Shown: one piece after another, positions 46,450 through 59,570 of the stretch
Layout of the letters: the number at the start of each line of letters is the position of its first letter
Numbering within the stretch: the stretch's first letter is position 1
Assembly (NCBI RefSeq): GCF_040115645.1
Contig: NC_089570.1
Span: forward strand, 868,001 to 932,000
Length of the DNA stretch: 64,000 nucleotides
Source: Euwallacea fornicatus
Lineage: Eukaryota; Arthropoda; Insecta; Coleoptera; Curculionidae
Direction: 5' to 3'
Program-made: the position numbers and the translations under genes
The notes under the pieces: generated by a model
The model's input: the letters and a program-made list of their open reading frames with translations, nothing else
What the model was told of the DNA's origin: nothing
Database searches by the model: none

Positions 46450-49400
46450 TGTCGGCGCTATAGTCGAATGGTCTTTACATTTTATTCCTGTAGCCTCGCA
46501 GCCTCATGGTCTTTCGATGATCAAACGTGTTATTTCACTTAAAACTCATAGCGGGTCGATGCCAAGTAGATCTGAATAATGTAATTAAAAATTGCTTTTT
46601 TATTTCTATGACGTTTAAGAGATCGTGCATTGTTTTGATTTTGCTTGGTTCGCACTGCGCAGGTTTGTTTTTCTGTCTTACTCACCCACTTGTCAGCAAT
46701 TTACAGAAAATTTAAGATATTACAATAATTCTTGCATCTATTTCAAATTTTCGTCAATATGTTTTTCAAGAATTATTTAACAAAAAAGTTATCCAGCATT
46801 TCTGTAGCCGTGAATAATGTATTTGAGTAAATCCCCATTGAGGAGACGGCTGAACAATGGACGGATTTTTGCAAGTGTCTTTGTTCGTAATGACAGCTCG
46901 CAATGTGCGGAACGAAGATGGATATTATAGTGCACCATTTTGTGCTCTTCCTTTCAATACTACGCGGGACATTCAAAAATGCTTTACCAATAATTTGGGT
47001 TTCTTTTTCCGGAGATTTTCAGATTCTTGATTTCCATGAGGATAACTAACTGAAGAACCGGAACGTAGAAGTACATTCCTCCTTCAAGGTTTATAAGTCA
47101 ACGTCTCGACACGTGCACTCTCACATTAAACTGCGATTTAATGAAGGAAGTGCGATAGGATGCAAAGACTAGGACCTTCAAGGACTAGGGCCATCAAGGC
47201 CCGGAACTGGTTTTCACAGAAGAGAGCCCCCGATGGATGATTTATTCAGGAAGGCGTCGAGGAACTGCTGCTCGAAGGTACAAATGTAATAATTTTGATT
47301 GCTTTTTTTCCATTTGTTGATGAGTTTTACCGTATTACTGAATACGAGTAGTAAATCCCCTCTATCTTTGCCACCCTGTAGGTGTACACGTAAATAAATA
47401 ATTCATGAAATCAAAAACGGAAACGAGGCCTTAAATAAATAAGAACAAAGACTGCCGGAGCTGAACAAAGAGTTACTTTTAATTCCGCAAGAATTTCGTC
47501 CCCGGAATTATCTTAGAGTTTTCCACTTTGTCACAGTCCCGCCTCGTTCGGAAAACTAGTTTTGGTTTAATTAACTGGTCAAATCTTCTACTTTTTTCTC
47601 ATTACTATACCTTCCCTTTAATAGAAGTTGAAAATTAGTTCGCTTCTATATAAACTTTCCACTGGGAAACAGCTCTCGTGGTGACAGATTGCGGGAAAGG
47701 GGGGCACGAAGAGCCCCCCGGAGGGAAATACTTCGATTGTAACCCACGCACAATATTAGAAACTTGATTTGGCTAGAGTGCGTGAACCGATTTATACGGG
47801 ATGAACACTCTGTATATATCCCCCCAGAAATAGGGCGATTCAACTAAGCTTGCCTTAGGCAGAAATCTTTGATCTTCCATTATTCGATTTTTAATTAAGT
47901 TAAGCGGTCAATTCTAAATTTGCGGAATTTCTAAATTTGCGGAGGATAGGTATTTCAACGCAACCCTTACAAAATTTGGAAAAAATTAGTTCAAGGTAGT
48001 TTGAGTAATTTATATATATCGTTATTTTTTTATTTTTTAAAACCTTTAAATTTTACATTTTCGTATTTAATTTTACCTTTTCTCCGCTTTTTGTGCGCTC
48101 CGGAGGAATCCCTAAAAATCCCTTCATCCAGACGAATGGCCCATTAACCTTGCCACACATGAATCTATTCGTAACACATTTCTTAGTTTGGTGACTAGAT
48201 GTACCTCAAAACAGCCCCTGGGAAATTTCAAAATTTAGTTTTCTCTTTCTTTTTTAGATTAGTTCTTCAAGTAAGCAATTTCGAAGATTTACGGTCCAAT
48301 GAGATGGTCGTTGGTTTATTACAGAGAGTTTTTGATCTCGAAAAGCGTAAAGCATAGTTCATCTTTTAAAGATAAGTCACGTGTTGGTTACAGCTGGCAA
48401 TATAAAACATTCCTTTAGTGGCAAATGTTAATTCCTGGCAGCCATTCCAAAGGGATTAATTCAGCAGGAACAGATTACTCGCTAAGCTTAAGCGGATTTC
48501 GATGGTTATTTGAAGCTTTCGGGGGCGAATTTTGACAAAGATTCTATGAATTTTATGTATGAAGTCTTATTATATTTTCCTCAAGTGGGATTAAAAGAAA
48601 ATTCCTCGCATCTGCAAGCGGAAAGTACACGAGTGATCCGTGAAGTGGGGATCAGCTATTCTTAAGAAGTTCCCAGTTCGAACAAGGCAATAAACCAGAA
48701 TGTCGCTGAAGTGTAAAACCTCAGAGACGTGCAATTACTCCTCAAGTGGGAAAGAGAGTTAAACATCGATGAGGCAAGGAATATAAAGCCATGATATATC
48801 CCCCCCTTAATTCCTATATAGGCTTTATTATTTGCCAAGTTTTCTAAGGAATCGTGTCAGAATTCGCCGGGGAGCAAACTTTATTTTTGTCCAGTTTCCT
48901 TTGAGCTGAAAGGGTTGATTTATTGAAAGTTCTCCCATTAGCAAATATTTTGAAAACAATAATTTCGTATTGTGTTTCATAATGCATTTCCATTCATTTC
49001 ACCCTTCTTGTATTGCAAACTGCTAATAAATTCATTAGGGAGAGCAGTTCATTTTTGAAGTTACGAGGTCAACTTTAGGAGTTTTCGCATGAGCAATGGC
49101 TTTGCCCTTAATAATCTAATTTTCTGTAACTTCATGCATATTCATTCGTTCTATTTTTTTATATCAAAAACTGGTAATATATTCACTAGGGAGTGATGTA
49201 TGTTTTTACCTAATCTTCTTTGAATCTAAGGGCTTGATTTGTGAAGTTTTCGCGTGGGGCTCAAATTTTGACGACAGTAGTCCGTTGATATGTAATTCAA
49301 TGCATTTTCACTTATCGTCCTCTTCTTATACAAAACACTACCAACAAATAAAACGTCTGCATATTTTTTAAATAATTATATATTACATTTTTGGCAATTT

Positions 49401-52400
49401 ACATATTTCCTATAAAGCTTACAATTGACGGCTAAAGACATCCGCTTTACGTTTAAATATGGTTTTCAACACAACTAATAAATCGTTAATTTTGTTAATT
49501 CGAAATGTTAATTATATAGGGTGTCCTGGTTCAATACAAACCTTTTTTCCAAAGAGACAAAACAAATTATCCACAAACAAGTCCGTATCCCTGCGAAAAG
49601 TAGCAACAATAACATTTTAGCTGAAATTATTACCGATAAATAATCAATGGAGTGACATTTAATAGCTTCCATGAATATGGAATATCCCGGTTATTGGTGA
49701 TTAAATTTAGTATTTCAGTTCCATTTTAATTTAAAATAAATAATACAGCTAATGGTCTTCTGTACACCATTAGCGCAACCGTGTAATAGCTCTTTAACTA
49801 TTATTAAAAACCGCTGAATATTATTGAGATTTAGCTCTCGGGCTAATTTTAGCCTTTAACTTCATCCTACAACTCAGTCATACTCGACAATAAAAACCTT
49901 TAATGGAGAAAGTATTTACATTATTTATAAAACAGCTCTAAGTCTCCTAGTTTATTGCTGGAATCTTATGTACAGTGACCTTATGTAGTTACTTTATATA
50001 TTTACATGGCAAAGGTTATGTATACGGCTGTTAACGACCTATCGTTAACACTCTGGAGTAACACTTGCTTAGGTTCCCTAAACTCAAAGATCTGGGAATA
50101 GACTTCGCGACTAACATTAACTTTTATCTACAAGAACTATATGTTAAGCTTTTTAGTCGTAGTTTCTGTACATAAAGCACATAAATGTTATTGTAAGCAA
50201 TGGAGTAGCAATACGATGTACCGTAAAGTTTTAGGGGGACCTCGAGGGCGAACAATCCTTCTTGAAAAGGCTAAAACTAAGTCATCTCTCCCCGTATAGA
50301 AAAATAATGGTTTGGAAGGCTTTGGCTTATTTCTATTTAAAACGAAAGTGTCATATTTGGGATAGTGGGTAAAATTTCTTGTGAAGTCACATCGGCGGGA
50401 AAATCGTCCGGAAAATGCGAATCTGCTCCAATAAAATGGAGAGATGAATTTTAACTTGGAGTGAACGAACTGTAAAGATAGGAAAGAAGCAGCATGGAAA
50501 ATTTGTATTTTATATTAAAACGAAAACGACTGCTGGCAAGGAGGCCGAATTTTCATCGTTCCATACCTTTTTCCGGACATAATATTTTAATATTAGCTCT
50601 GCCATGTTCCGGGTCTCAATTTTTTCTTTGCTATATCTCGCTCGACAGGAATCGAAATTAAATATGCGACGAAAAAGGGGCGAAAGCCTTCCAAGAAGTA
50701 TCAATGTATCGTTAAAATCCTAATTGTCATCCCTAATGTAATGAGTGCATGCTCTGGAACGGATAGTCCTTCACACTCTGCGACCATTTGTTGGCTGAAA
50801 CAAGAAAAGTTCGTTTACCACTTTCGTTTTGGTATGTTTGCGATTTTTCCAACTTTTTTCATTTTGTCGGACTTCATTAATGTTATCCTAGCCGTAACAG
50901 ATTATGCGAAAAAGTTGGCCAATTAATTGTGGGCTCGGGAAACCATTAAACGGTTCGTGTTTGGTGTTCGTGTGTGATTTTCACTTTAGGCCATCTTGGC
51001 CTTAAATAATGCCAAATGGAAGACTTTTAATAGGGAAAAATCTCAAAAAGTGCTAGAGCATTTCTTAAAATGGTTTATTTTTCGGGTCCCATACCACTGT
51101 ATGGGGAATATGTACTATTGTTTCTGCTACGCTGTGTATATTAATTCATTCGTTCTGATGGAAACCGACAGATTTGAAAAATGTTTGCAGAGTCTTACCT
51201 TTATAATACATTTCCCTGTGCATTGATGGACAGTTGTTGATCTGAAAAAAAATTGATATGAATAAATTAATATAAAGCTTTTGATGTTTAAAAGTAACAG
51301 TTAATAGAGTTCCAGCTCAAAAAACGTTTCTTGTGTTGGCAAGTAAGGACAACTCATCTTTGGAGTGTGCATTTTGAGCGGACAAGTGAGGGCGCCAAGC
51401 TTTGGAACGCGCAGTTTGAGAAGGTTAGTGAGGAGATATGCAGAATGTCAGGGACATAACTTTCGTAAATTTAACCAATGATTAAGAACTGAACAAAAAA
51501 AATCCTTACAACAAGGGTCGAAAACCTAATAGTAAAAAAAAGTTAAAATTGATAACCGAAAAGCTATAAGCTTTAATAATAATAAATTTAATTTTTATGA
51601 AATAATGAAAAATATGCTCGACATATGTTGATTATTTAAAGTATAACAACAAAATAAAATTATTCAGAAATCACATTGCTGAAAGCAATTCGACACCGAA
51701 TAACTAATAAAACAACTTAAGCGGGAAAAATTAATTTAAGCGGCAACGCTGCACTTAGAGTGACCAAGGAAACGGAGTTGACTTTTGTTATGATTATTTG
51801 TTGCAATTCCTCAATAACCGATAGCTGATAAGACTTAACCTTCTGATTAGTACGTGAATTTATTCGGACATACTAACAGTACCTACGTGAAAATGTGTCC
51901 TCTACGGGAACGTTATGATAAGCTTTTCATTTCTGGAGAGGCGTTACAAAATGCCGAAAAAGCTAGGCGCGTTTATGCTAATCGTTATCCAGAAAGAAAA
52001 CTTCCAGCTCAACAAACTGGATTTTTCATCGTGTACAGGAAAATTGGCTAAAACGCTGTCGTGCATGAATAGACTCAAATGGCGGACATTTCGGACATTT
52101 AATATAGTAAAAACAATAACAAATTTGTGTTTTTGATTGTGATTTGGATGGTATAAAATACGTAACGTGTTATGCTAATCGGAGATGACAACGATAATTT
52201 AAAGGTAAATGGGTTTTTAAAATGATGATATAAGTACCATCCAATGTTTAAATTGTAATTGTAAAATCTATCGGAGCCAAAAAATCGTGTAAAAATGCGT
52301 ACCTGATTAATGCGGCTATTTAGAGAGGAATCAAAATGAAATAAACATGACGCGACGTTGCTAATTCTCAAAATATGTTTTATTTTCGGGGAAATGGTTG

Positions 52401-52922
52401 TGTTTATAACTCCCATTTTAAGGAACTTTTTTGTGCAAAATGATGTTCTTAATCACTGATTAAATTTAGGAAAGTTATTTTCCCAACATCTTGTGCCGCC
52501 TGTATCTTTTTTGCTGCTATGCAAATGACGTTTTAGGGAGGGCAAGCGAAATGCCATTAGGTGATTGATAAGTGTGAGGGAGACGGACTACTTTTTCCCC
52601 TTCCATCGTCGCCGTTCGGCTAGCGTCGTTGACTCGCAAGCAGTACGCCTTGATCCGAGGAGAGATGCAGTTCTATGTTACTGTGGAGGACGCAAATTGC
52701 GCACATCCATGCAAATTTGAATGCGTTCTTCGAGAACAAACTCCATAATAAATTTCAATGTCGGCTTATCTCTACAAACGCCACGGTCGAAATAGTATTT
52801 TTAGCACGCATGAATTGAAAAACAAGCCCTTTTTGTTCCTGTCTCCCTCCCACTTAGAAATTGCCTAATTGTCTTTTGCTCGCGCTCGGTAAAACCCCAT
52901 GTGCACAGTAGCGAAAAGGTAC
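46450..52922. other. gene-free region
   Basis: No gene is recognised. The sequence is AT-rich with scattered frames of 60-76 codons that share no similarity I can name. Transposon-end-like variants occur at 47,806 (CACTCTGT) and 49,517 (TAGGGTGTCC). The stretch could be intergenic or part of introns of the CA10-like gene to the right. Confidence 0.5.
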
Positions 52923-53392
52923 TATACAGGGTGTTCGATTTATCATGCACATGCGATTTTCTCGAAAACTAAGAATTTAATAAAAAAATGTGTTCATGAA
53001 TCGTTTAAAAAACGTATTGTAAAGTGTATTGAAGTTGGTGAAAGAAATTTTTACTGGAATAGAAAACTTTTATGTTGTTGTTCCATGCTTCACTTAATTT
53101 TCGATTATTTCTTTGAATAAACTATCTAAAAAAGCCTTGAATTGAAAACTTTTTCAAACGAACGTTTTTCAGTTCTTAGTGATGTATCCATTTTTGTCAA
53201 AAAAATCTAGGGTTTCCATTAGAAAAAATACGAATGACCTTGAAAAGGCCCTCTAAATGACAGTTTTTTTGGGGAAAAAAAATCAAAAGAAGCGCTCCTT
53301 TATCCCAAACAAACTTTATTTGAAACATTTTTTTATTAAATTCTTAGTTTTCGAGAAAATCGCATGTGCATGATAAATCGAACCCCTGTATA
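52923..53392. mobile_element. 470-bp MITE with 67-bp terminal inverted repeats
   Basis: The left 52,923-52,990 and right 53,325-53,392 ends are near-perfect inverted copies. Both begin TATACAGGG and continue through TTCGATTTATCATGCACATG and TCGAAAACTAAGAATTTAAT. The only clear end difference is GTGT versus GGGT near the tip. The interior (about 335 bp) has no transposase similarity. This is the structure of a non-autonomous TA-target DNA transposon. High arm identity suggests relatively recent movement. Confidence 0.88.
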
Positions 53393-54968
53393 TCTAGCGC
53401 CGACAAGTGAGGGCAGCTCAGTTTCGATTTCATAAATTCGTGGTTTTTTTACAAGATTTCGTTTCAATTAGCAGCGAACTACTTAACTGAAGCATTGAAT
53501 AAGAGCGGCGCAAGAAAAAGATGAGGAGGTAAGCTTCGCCAATCTACTCCTAAACTTCCGGAAATAAATATTCAAACTCAGCGACAGCTATAATCCAGAG
53601 GTGGATTATTCCAAATCGGACCGTCTCTAATTCACCTGATAAATCAGCCACTCACCGTTTCTTATAACTAACCACATTTTCTCTCGAATTTAGCCATAAA
53701 CGAAGCTAATACTTGCCATATCCAACCGGAATTAGGGAAAATAAAGGTATATTAGCCAGCTCACCTAGGAGGGCGTGAGAATCTTAATTAAGGGTTCTGG
53801 ATTTAGGGGTAAATTCCCACGAAAATTACCAGGCAGCGGTGGATGATAATGTTTTAACTTAGCTCGCTAAATATTTCAAGAGGGTCATTTAATATTGCGC
53901 TTGTGGCAAAAACACGAGGATTACTCTCTGCTTAAGTTCCAGTTTATCTCTCGGCATAATTAAAACAGTTTTGTAGTGCTAATTTGGCCTTAAAGGATAG
54001 AATTAGGTTCCACGTACCTATTCGGTAACAATTGAATCCTCGCATTCCATTAGGGCCAAACATATTTTATTAAGCCCCCAAGTTGCGGTAATGTGGTATA
54101 ATTAGGCGAGAATGGCCACATTATGCGCAAATTTGCAAAAGTTGGGCCTCGCGATTTTACGTGGTCGTTAGCTTCGGTTCGCCTCACATTTAATCCGAGA
54201 TTTTACGCGGAAATATCTTCCGAAATGAACTTTGAAAATTTCAATCAGGGCCCCGGGTAAGGAGGACTTAATTTGCTTTGATGAGCTTTTGAGGTAGCTT
54301 TTTACCTGGTTCGGGTTTTATTAAAGGAACGAAAATCTTATTGGATTTCCAGCCCTGGTCTAGCAAGTTGATCGAGCCCTGTAAGTTTGGAAAAGCGAAG
54401 GAGGAAGTAATATTTTATAAGAAAGGCCAGCTGATTTATCAGCTAAATTAGAAAAGACGCGCGGCAAGTGCTTTCTAAAATAAGCCAGACTGGATTATGT
54501 TGCGCCGACATCCTTTAAGATTCTCCTCCCTGACTTTTTCGGTGATAAATTGCTAATCTAATATGCCCTTTTTCACGACGTTATGAACTAAATTTTCTTT
54601 CTTCCGTAAATTCTCGTTTACCAGGTCTTTGAAGTCTCATCCTCACTTTGCGACCTTCGCCCGTTTAAGTGGAAAATTCGGCAAAATTACATTTTGGATA
54701 CAAGGTAATGGTATGTATTTTGCGATCAGAAAAATGGCCTTCGAGGGCTGAAATACCAGTCGAACATTTTTTTCAACGCGTGAAATCCTCCGAAGTCGGC
54801 CCTGTTCGAGGAGACACACTCAAACATACACTGCGTGTCACAGGCAAGAAACCACTCCGCGAAAATGGTTTCGATTTAAATAATTTTCAGCGCACGTTTT
54901 TCTCGTAACGACGTAAGTACATCGTTAAAAAATTAAACAAATCCGATGGTTAAAACCGGAAAGAAACT

Positions 54969-55640
54969 TCATATTACGTCGGCCATCCGCGTCATCTTAG
55001 GCATTCCTGGACACACCGATTCGATAAGATTATCGATATCGTCTTGGGGGATCTCATTCCAGGCCATGTCTACGCCACGACGGAATGCTACCAAAGTTTG
55101 TGGGAGATGGGGTAAATTTCGTAACTTGCTACCAACAATATCCCAGACATGGTCGATTGGTGATCGGTTTGGAGATCGGCATGGACAAAGAAACAAATTG
55201 ATTTCATCATTTTGGAAGAAATCTATAGTAACCCTAGCCACATGTGATCGTGAATTAAGAGCTCACACCATTATGTCTGTAGTAGAGTGCAGCTCGTCAC
55301 CTTCTCACTCTTCACTGACTATTACGCATATCAGAATAAAATTTTGATTAGTCGCTGAAGATCACAGTGTTCCATTGCAGATTCCGTTGCACTCGCCCTC
55401 TGTACCGTTGCAATCTATTTCGTCGATGAAGAACGGTGAGAGGTGGCACAAGATGGGATCAATAAGAGGTCAAGCCAAAAGTCCTTATTCGGCTGTAAAT
55501 GGTTGGCATCCCAGTAGACCAAACAGAAATCGTTTGTAACACTGCCTGTAAAGTTTGTCATCGAAATATTCGCCTTTCCCCGAGCGACTTTACATAAGTT
55601 CTAGAACCCACTCGAAGTTCGTGCTTGACTTCTGCAACTT
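54969..55640 (-). pseudogene. Tc1-like transposase remnant
   Basis: The minus-strand frame 54,969-55,241 matches the C-terminal part of Tc1 transposases: an SPxxxPIxHVWDIVG motif, then LRNLPHLPQTL, WNEIPQDDIDNLI and a PxM tail. Further Tc1-like fragments in shifted frames continue to about 55,640 (RLQRYRGR-like, NLQWNTVIFSD-like), interrupted by stops. The third catalytic position, normally E in NPIE, reads D (SPID). The element is inactive, and I did not find terminal repeats. Confidence 0.8.
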
Positions 55641-55796
55641 GCACTGTTTTAATTCGTCTTTAACGAAAAGTATGGAAAAGATAATAAAAATAACATAATA
55701 ATGGAATGAAAAAATAATCGAAAGGTAAAATATTCGGAAGACCCTCAAAAGAAAGTAGCCGACATTAAGAACTGTGAAGGTGTGAGATATATCTTA

Positions 55797-55866
55797 GTGA
55801 GTCAACTGTGATACCGGAACCTCCGTCTCTGAAGCCGAAATTATCGTCCAAATTTCCCGCTCTGTC
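55797..55866 (-). other. possible terminal exon (unassigned)
   Basis: A strong acceptor (TTTTATTGCAG) precedes a phase-0 open stretch of about 23 codons ending in TAA. The phase agrees with the CA10-like exon at 60,488. The residues do not resemble the known carbonic-anhydrase-related C-terminus, so the link is a guess based only on splice-site strength and phase. Confidence 0.15.
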
Positions 55867-57281
55867 TGCAATAAAATAAGCATTTATAAAATTGATGCAA
55901 AATTAGAATATACCACAAATTTCCACAGGCAGCAGAGAGATTACCAGGGAAACGAGGTTTATTTAGGGATTATCCTGGGATATAATTGCAGCCATTTGAA
56001 TAAACAAAATATGTGTTAATGGGGATCGTGACCTGAATTACCTACCCATCGAAGGAGGGAAGGAGCAATTTAAAACCAATTTAGTAACCCAGGATTTTGG
56101 TCGTAGGTACCAAGATGGTCTAGATTACGCTTTGGATGCATAGGGATCGATAAGCAACCGATTAGCGAAAGGTCTGTTTCGTTTTTATGTAAAGCGATCC
56201 GGAAAATAAAATTTCCCCAACAGGTACACAACTTAAGGAAACTTCGTTAAACGTAAAACTTATTAATTTCGGGAGCTCCTCTCATTCAAAGCTGTTTTGA
56301 ATTTCCAGCGAGAATTTAGATTGGAAGCAGAAGAATTATGAATTTTGAATAAAACTTCTGAAAGACAATGGCGTTTTAAATTATTTCTGAAGAGGAGTTT
56401 GTCTTGGAAATCCTCGTGAGATCGGAGTGCCGGAGAGTGCGCTTTATTTTTAGAGATTATTTTCACCGATTTTAACAAAAATACGGCACTCCTTTGTTGC
56501 GTTACCAAACAAACAAAAATTAAGCCAAATCGAAATTTAATTAAAAAGATACAAATCTCCGAAAACGGAATTAATTCGGGTTTTACGGCCACGAATGAAT
56601 GTAAAATTTGCATTGTCTGGTTTTCAATTTCCTGGATGGAAACGAGCGGACAGGTTTTGTGACATGTTTGTCCTGCATCGCTGCTGGAAACGTACATACG
56701 TAGTCTCCATTTCCGGCTCCACTGCCCGAATCCAACTTATTACGTTATATTGGCATTTCAGACATGCCTGCCTAAACGGATGATGCATTAAAATGAAAGA
56801 GAACCCTTTTAAATATTTGTGGGTGTCATTCACAGCATCCACTTACCCAGTGGACATCACGCGATGTTCACGCGATGACCTTCACAGGTTAACGCAGGAA
56901 CTTTCAGCAAAATTAAAAAATATGCATTCGGCATAATCGATGGAAAAATTCCCGGCAACAAAGGGAGAAGTTCTATTTCCGATCATTTTTTAAAGAACAG
57001 TGAATGTATTAAAAGTTCGAATGAATAAGTCGTCGCATTGGAAACTTTTTCAATTAATAACAGTTTCCCCGAAGTTACGCGACAACTTAAATGGATGCGA
57101 ATTGATTGATATTATTTCTCGGAAAAATAATGTATCCAATTTTTATTTTTCTTCATTTATTTTTTGTCGGCAAAGTTCATGATTAGCTTACGAACGACAG
57201 TTAATTTGTTACAACATCTTGGTAATTTCCAGAGGTTCGCTTCTCCACAGAACTTGGAGCGCTGAGGCGGATCAGAATTGC

Positions 57282-57570
57282 GGTCCAAATCACGTAGCTT
57301 TTTATTCGCGTCACAAAGTGTAACGATTGAGACTCTCCTTATGTAAAACGACAAGTCGTATAAATTGAATATGCTAAAAAAGGATAAAGATATGTTTGAA
57401 TGTCTAAACATAACCCTATTTTTTGCTACACATAACCCTATTTTTTGCGCGGTTGCCGCTTAATTTGTTGACCTTTTTGGCTCCAATTTTGGCGGTAAAA
57501 ATGTGTTCTTTTGAGAACTAAAGTAGTGCTTCTGGTTATTTATCATTCGTGTTGCGATTATTGTTGTTAA
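57282..57570 (-). repeat. dispersed repeat, copy 2
   Basis: Second copy of the element found at 17,224-17,480, in the same orientation. It differs by point changes plus two insertions, one of which is a tandem duplication of a roughly 21-bp unit (ATAACCCTATTTTTTGC) at 57,410-57,450. Its identity is unknown. Confidence 0.85.
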
Positions 57571-57664
57571 CATGCAGCCCAAGTTCTACACAATTCGACA
57601 CATTTCGACGTAGTTCGTCATAGTTGAATCTGCGCATTAACACAAATTCAGCTGCCATGGATGG

Positions 57665-58295
57665 TATACAGGGTGAGTCGGGAGGATCGTGCCAAGCTTC
57701 AGGAGCGTGTTGTACATGAAAAATAAATGTAAAAAAACTCAAATGTTGTTATACGTTTTTGGTTTGTTTACAAGTTATAGCGCAAATAAAATTAAAACAT
57801 AAAATTTTACAAATTTATAAATTTCATAAGAAATTCCATAAATTAACGTTTGGATATCATAGTAAATGTTCAAAAATATTGCCATTAACTTCTAAACATT
57901 TTCGGCTTCGTCTATGAAGAGCATTCGTTGTGCTCCTGATTGTTTCATGTCTTTCTTTAATAGCAGCTGCAGCATTTCTAATGCGTTGAATTAGTGCATC
58001 TTGAGTGTCCACTTTTACTCTGTGCACTTCAGTTTTAAACCAACCCCACAAACAATAGTCTAGTGGTGTTAGGTCTGGAGACCTTGGAGGCCAACTAATA
58101 GGGCCACCACGACCAATCCACCGTCCAGGAAAGGTACGTTTATGGTAAATAGAATCCTAGTTAAAAAAATTTATTTACGCTATAACTTGTAAACAAACGA
58201 AAATCGGATAACAACATTTGAGTTTTTTTACATTTATTTTTCATGTACAACACGCTCCTGAAGTTTGGCACGATCCTCCCGACTCACCCTGTATA
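57665..58295 (-). mobile_element. 631-bp deleted DNA transposon with about 130-bp inverted repeats
   Basis: Both ends begin TATACAGGGTGAGTCGGGAG and remain inverted copies for about 130 bp (57,665-57,795 and 58,165-58,295). Between them, on the minus strand (about 57,857-58,140), lies the 3' part of a transposase: SPDLTPLDYCLWGWF, then a helical tail with QRIRNAAAAIKERH and ending EVNGNIFEHLL. The N-terminal two thirds of the transposase is gone, so this is an internal-deletion derivative of an autonomous mariner-like element. Confidence 0.88.
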
Positions 58296-58298
58296 CTA

Positions 58299-59570
58299 GG
58301 CGCGCAACTAAGTTTCCGGATTTTTTTGATCAATGAAGAATGGAAAATTTTAAGGGAAACACAAAAAATGCTTTATTCAAAGTATCGTCCCTCTCTGTCT
58401 GCACATTTTTGCCACATCTCTGGCAATACATAAATACCTCGACGATAAAATGACGCGTCTTTGGACCGAAACCGTTCGTCCAACCAATTTTGCACTTCCT
58501 CGAAATTGCCCAAATGTAGCCCCCCTGCCAAGCCACGGGCCATCGATGGGAACAAGTGAAAATCGAAGGGTGACAAGGTCTGGTCAATATGGCGGGTGCG
58601 GCAGCGGATTCCATTTCAGCGTTTTGGTGGCGTCCTGGACGATGGAAATGCAACGGCTTGGAGCGTTGTCGTGCGGCAATATCACTCGTTCGTGCCTCGT
58701 GTTCCATTCTGGCCGTTTTCCGAGCAATGTACGAATCAGATTGATTAGTTGCTGTCGGTAGCGATGCCCATTGACAGTTTCTCCCGGTTTTAGTAGCTCA
58801 TGGTACACGATTCCTTTTTGGTCCCAGCAAACGCAGAGCATTGTCTTCTTTCCTAAACGATTTGGTCGATGTCCATGTTCCGCCAGGTGAAGGCCATGAT
58901 TTTTTGCGTTTTGGGTTCTCAAAGTATATCCATTTTTCCCCTTCAGTAACAACCCGGTGTAGGGAGCTCCTTCTTTTATGCCGTGAAAGCAAAATTTCGG
59001 AAGTGGTTCTCCGATTTTCAGTCTGTCTCTCAGTCAACTCATGCAGCATCCATTTTCCCTCTTTTTGAATTTTTCCCATGGCATGCGAACGTTTGGATAC
59101 ACCTTGGCGAATCATGTTTAATGCTTCAGCAAGTTGGTCTTGTGTTTGTGTATCGTCTTCATCCAACAACGCTTGCAGATCGGCGTCTTCAATTGATTTT
59201 GGTCTTCAGGAGCGTTTCTTGTCCTCGATGGCGAAATCGCCACTTTTGAAGCGCTTAAACCAATCTTCACAAGTAGTTTTCGATGGTGCATGTTGGCCGT
59301 AGGCCTCCTCAAGCAAATGACGTGCTTCAGCTGCATTTCTTCTCAAATTAAAGCAGAAAAGCAAAGTCTCCCGCAAATGTTGTTTATTTATCACGAAATT
59401 CGACATTTTCGGTCTTAGAAAAAATGACTTTGCGTTAAATGTTGATATTTCAACTGGTTATTGATAACAACTCTCTAAGCCATTAACAAAACACAGTTTC
59501 CGCCATTATGTCGATTACACGTGTCGTTAGCGCCATCCATGTGTGAAACCCGGAAACTTAGTTGCGCACC
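58299..59570 (-). mobile_element. mariner element, 1.27 kb
   Basis: Terminal inverted repeats GGCGCGCAACTAAGTTTCCG (left) and GGTGCGCAACTAAGTTTCCG (right, reversed) are flanked by the TA target duplication (58,297-58,298 and 59,571-59,572). The length of 1,272 bp is typical of mariner. It lies three nucleotides or fewer from the edge of the 631-bp element, so the two insertions abut. Confidence 0.93.
58380..59406 (-). pseudogene. mariner transposase, degenerate
   Basis: The start codon is at 59,404-59,406 and the frame opens with the helix-turn-helix DNA-binding domain (LRRNAAEARHLLEEAYG, CEDWFKRFKSGDF). An in-frame TGA interrupts it at about 59,207, with frameshifts near 58,800 and 58,590 and another TGA just before PDL. 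The catalytic part retains KWIYFENPKRKKSW, GETVNGHRYRQQLI, the second Asp (HDNAP) and a shifted DFHLF holding the third Asp. The first Asp, normally in GDEKW, is lost (GEKW). The protein cannot be active. Confidence 0.9.
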
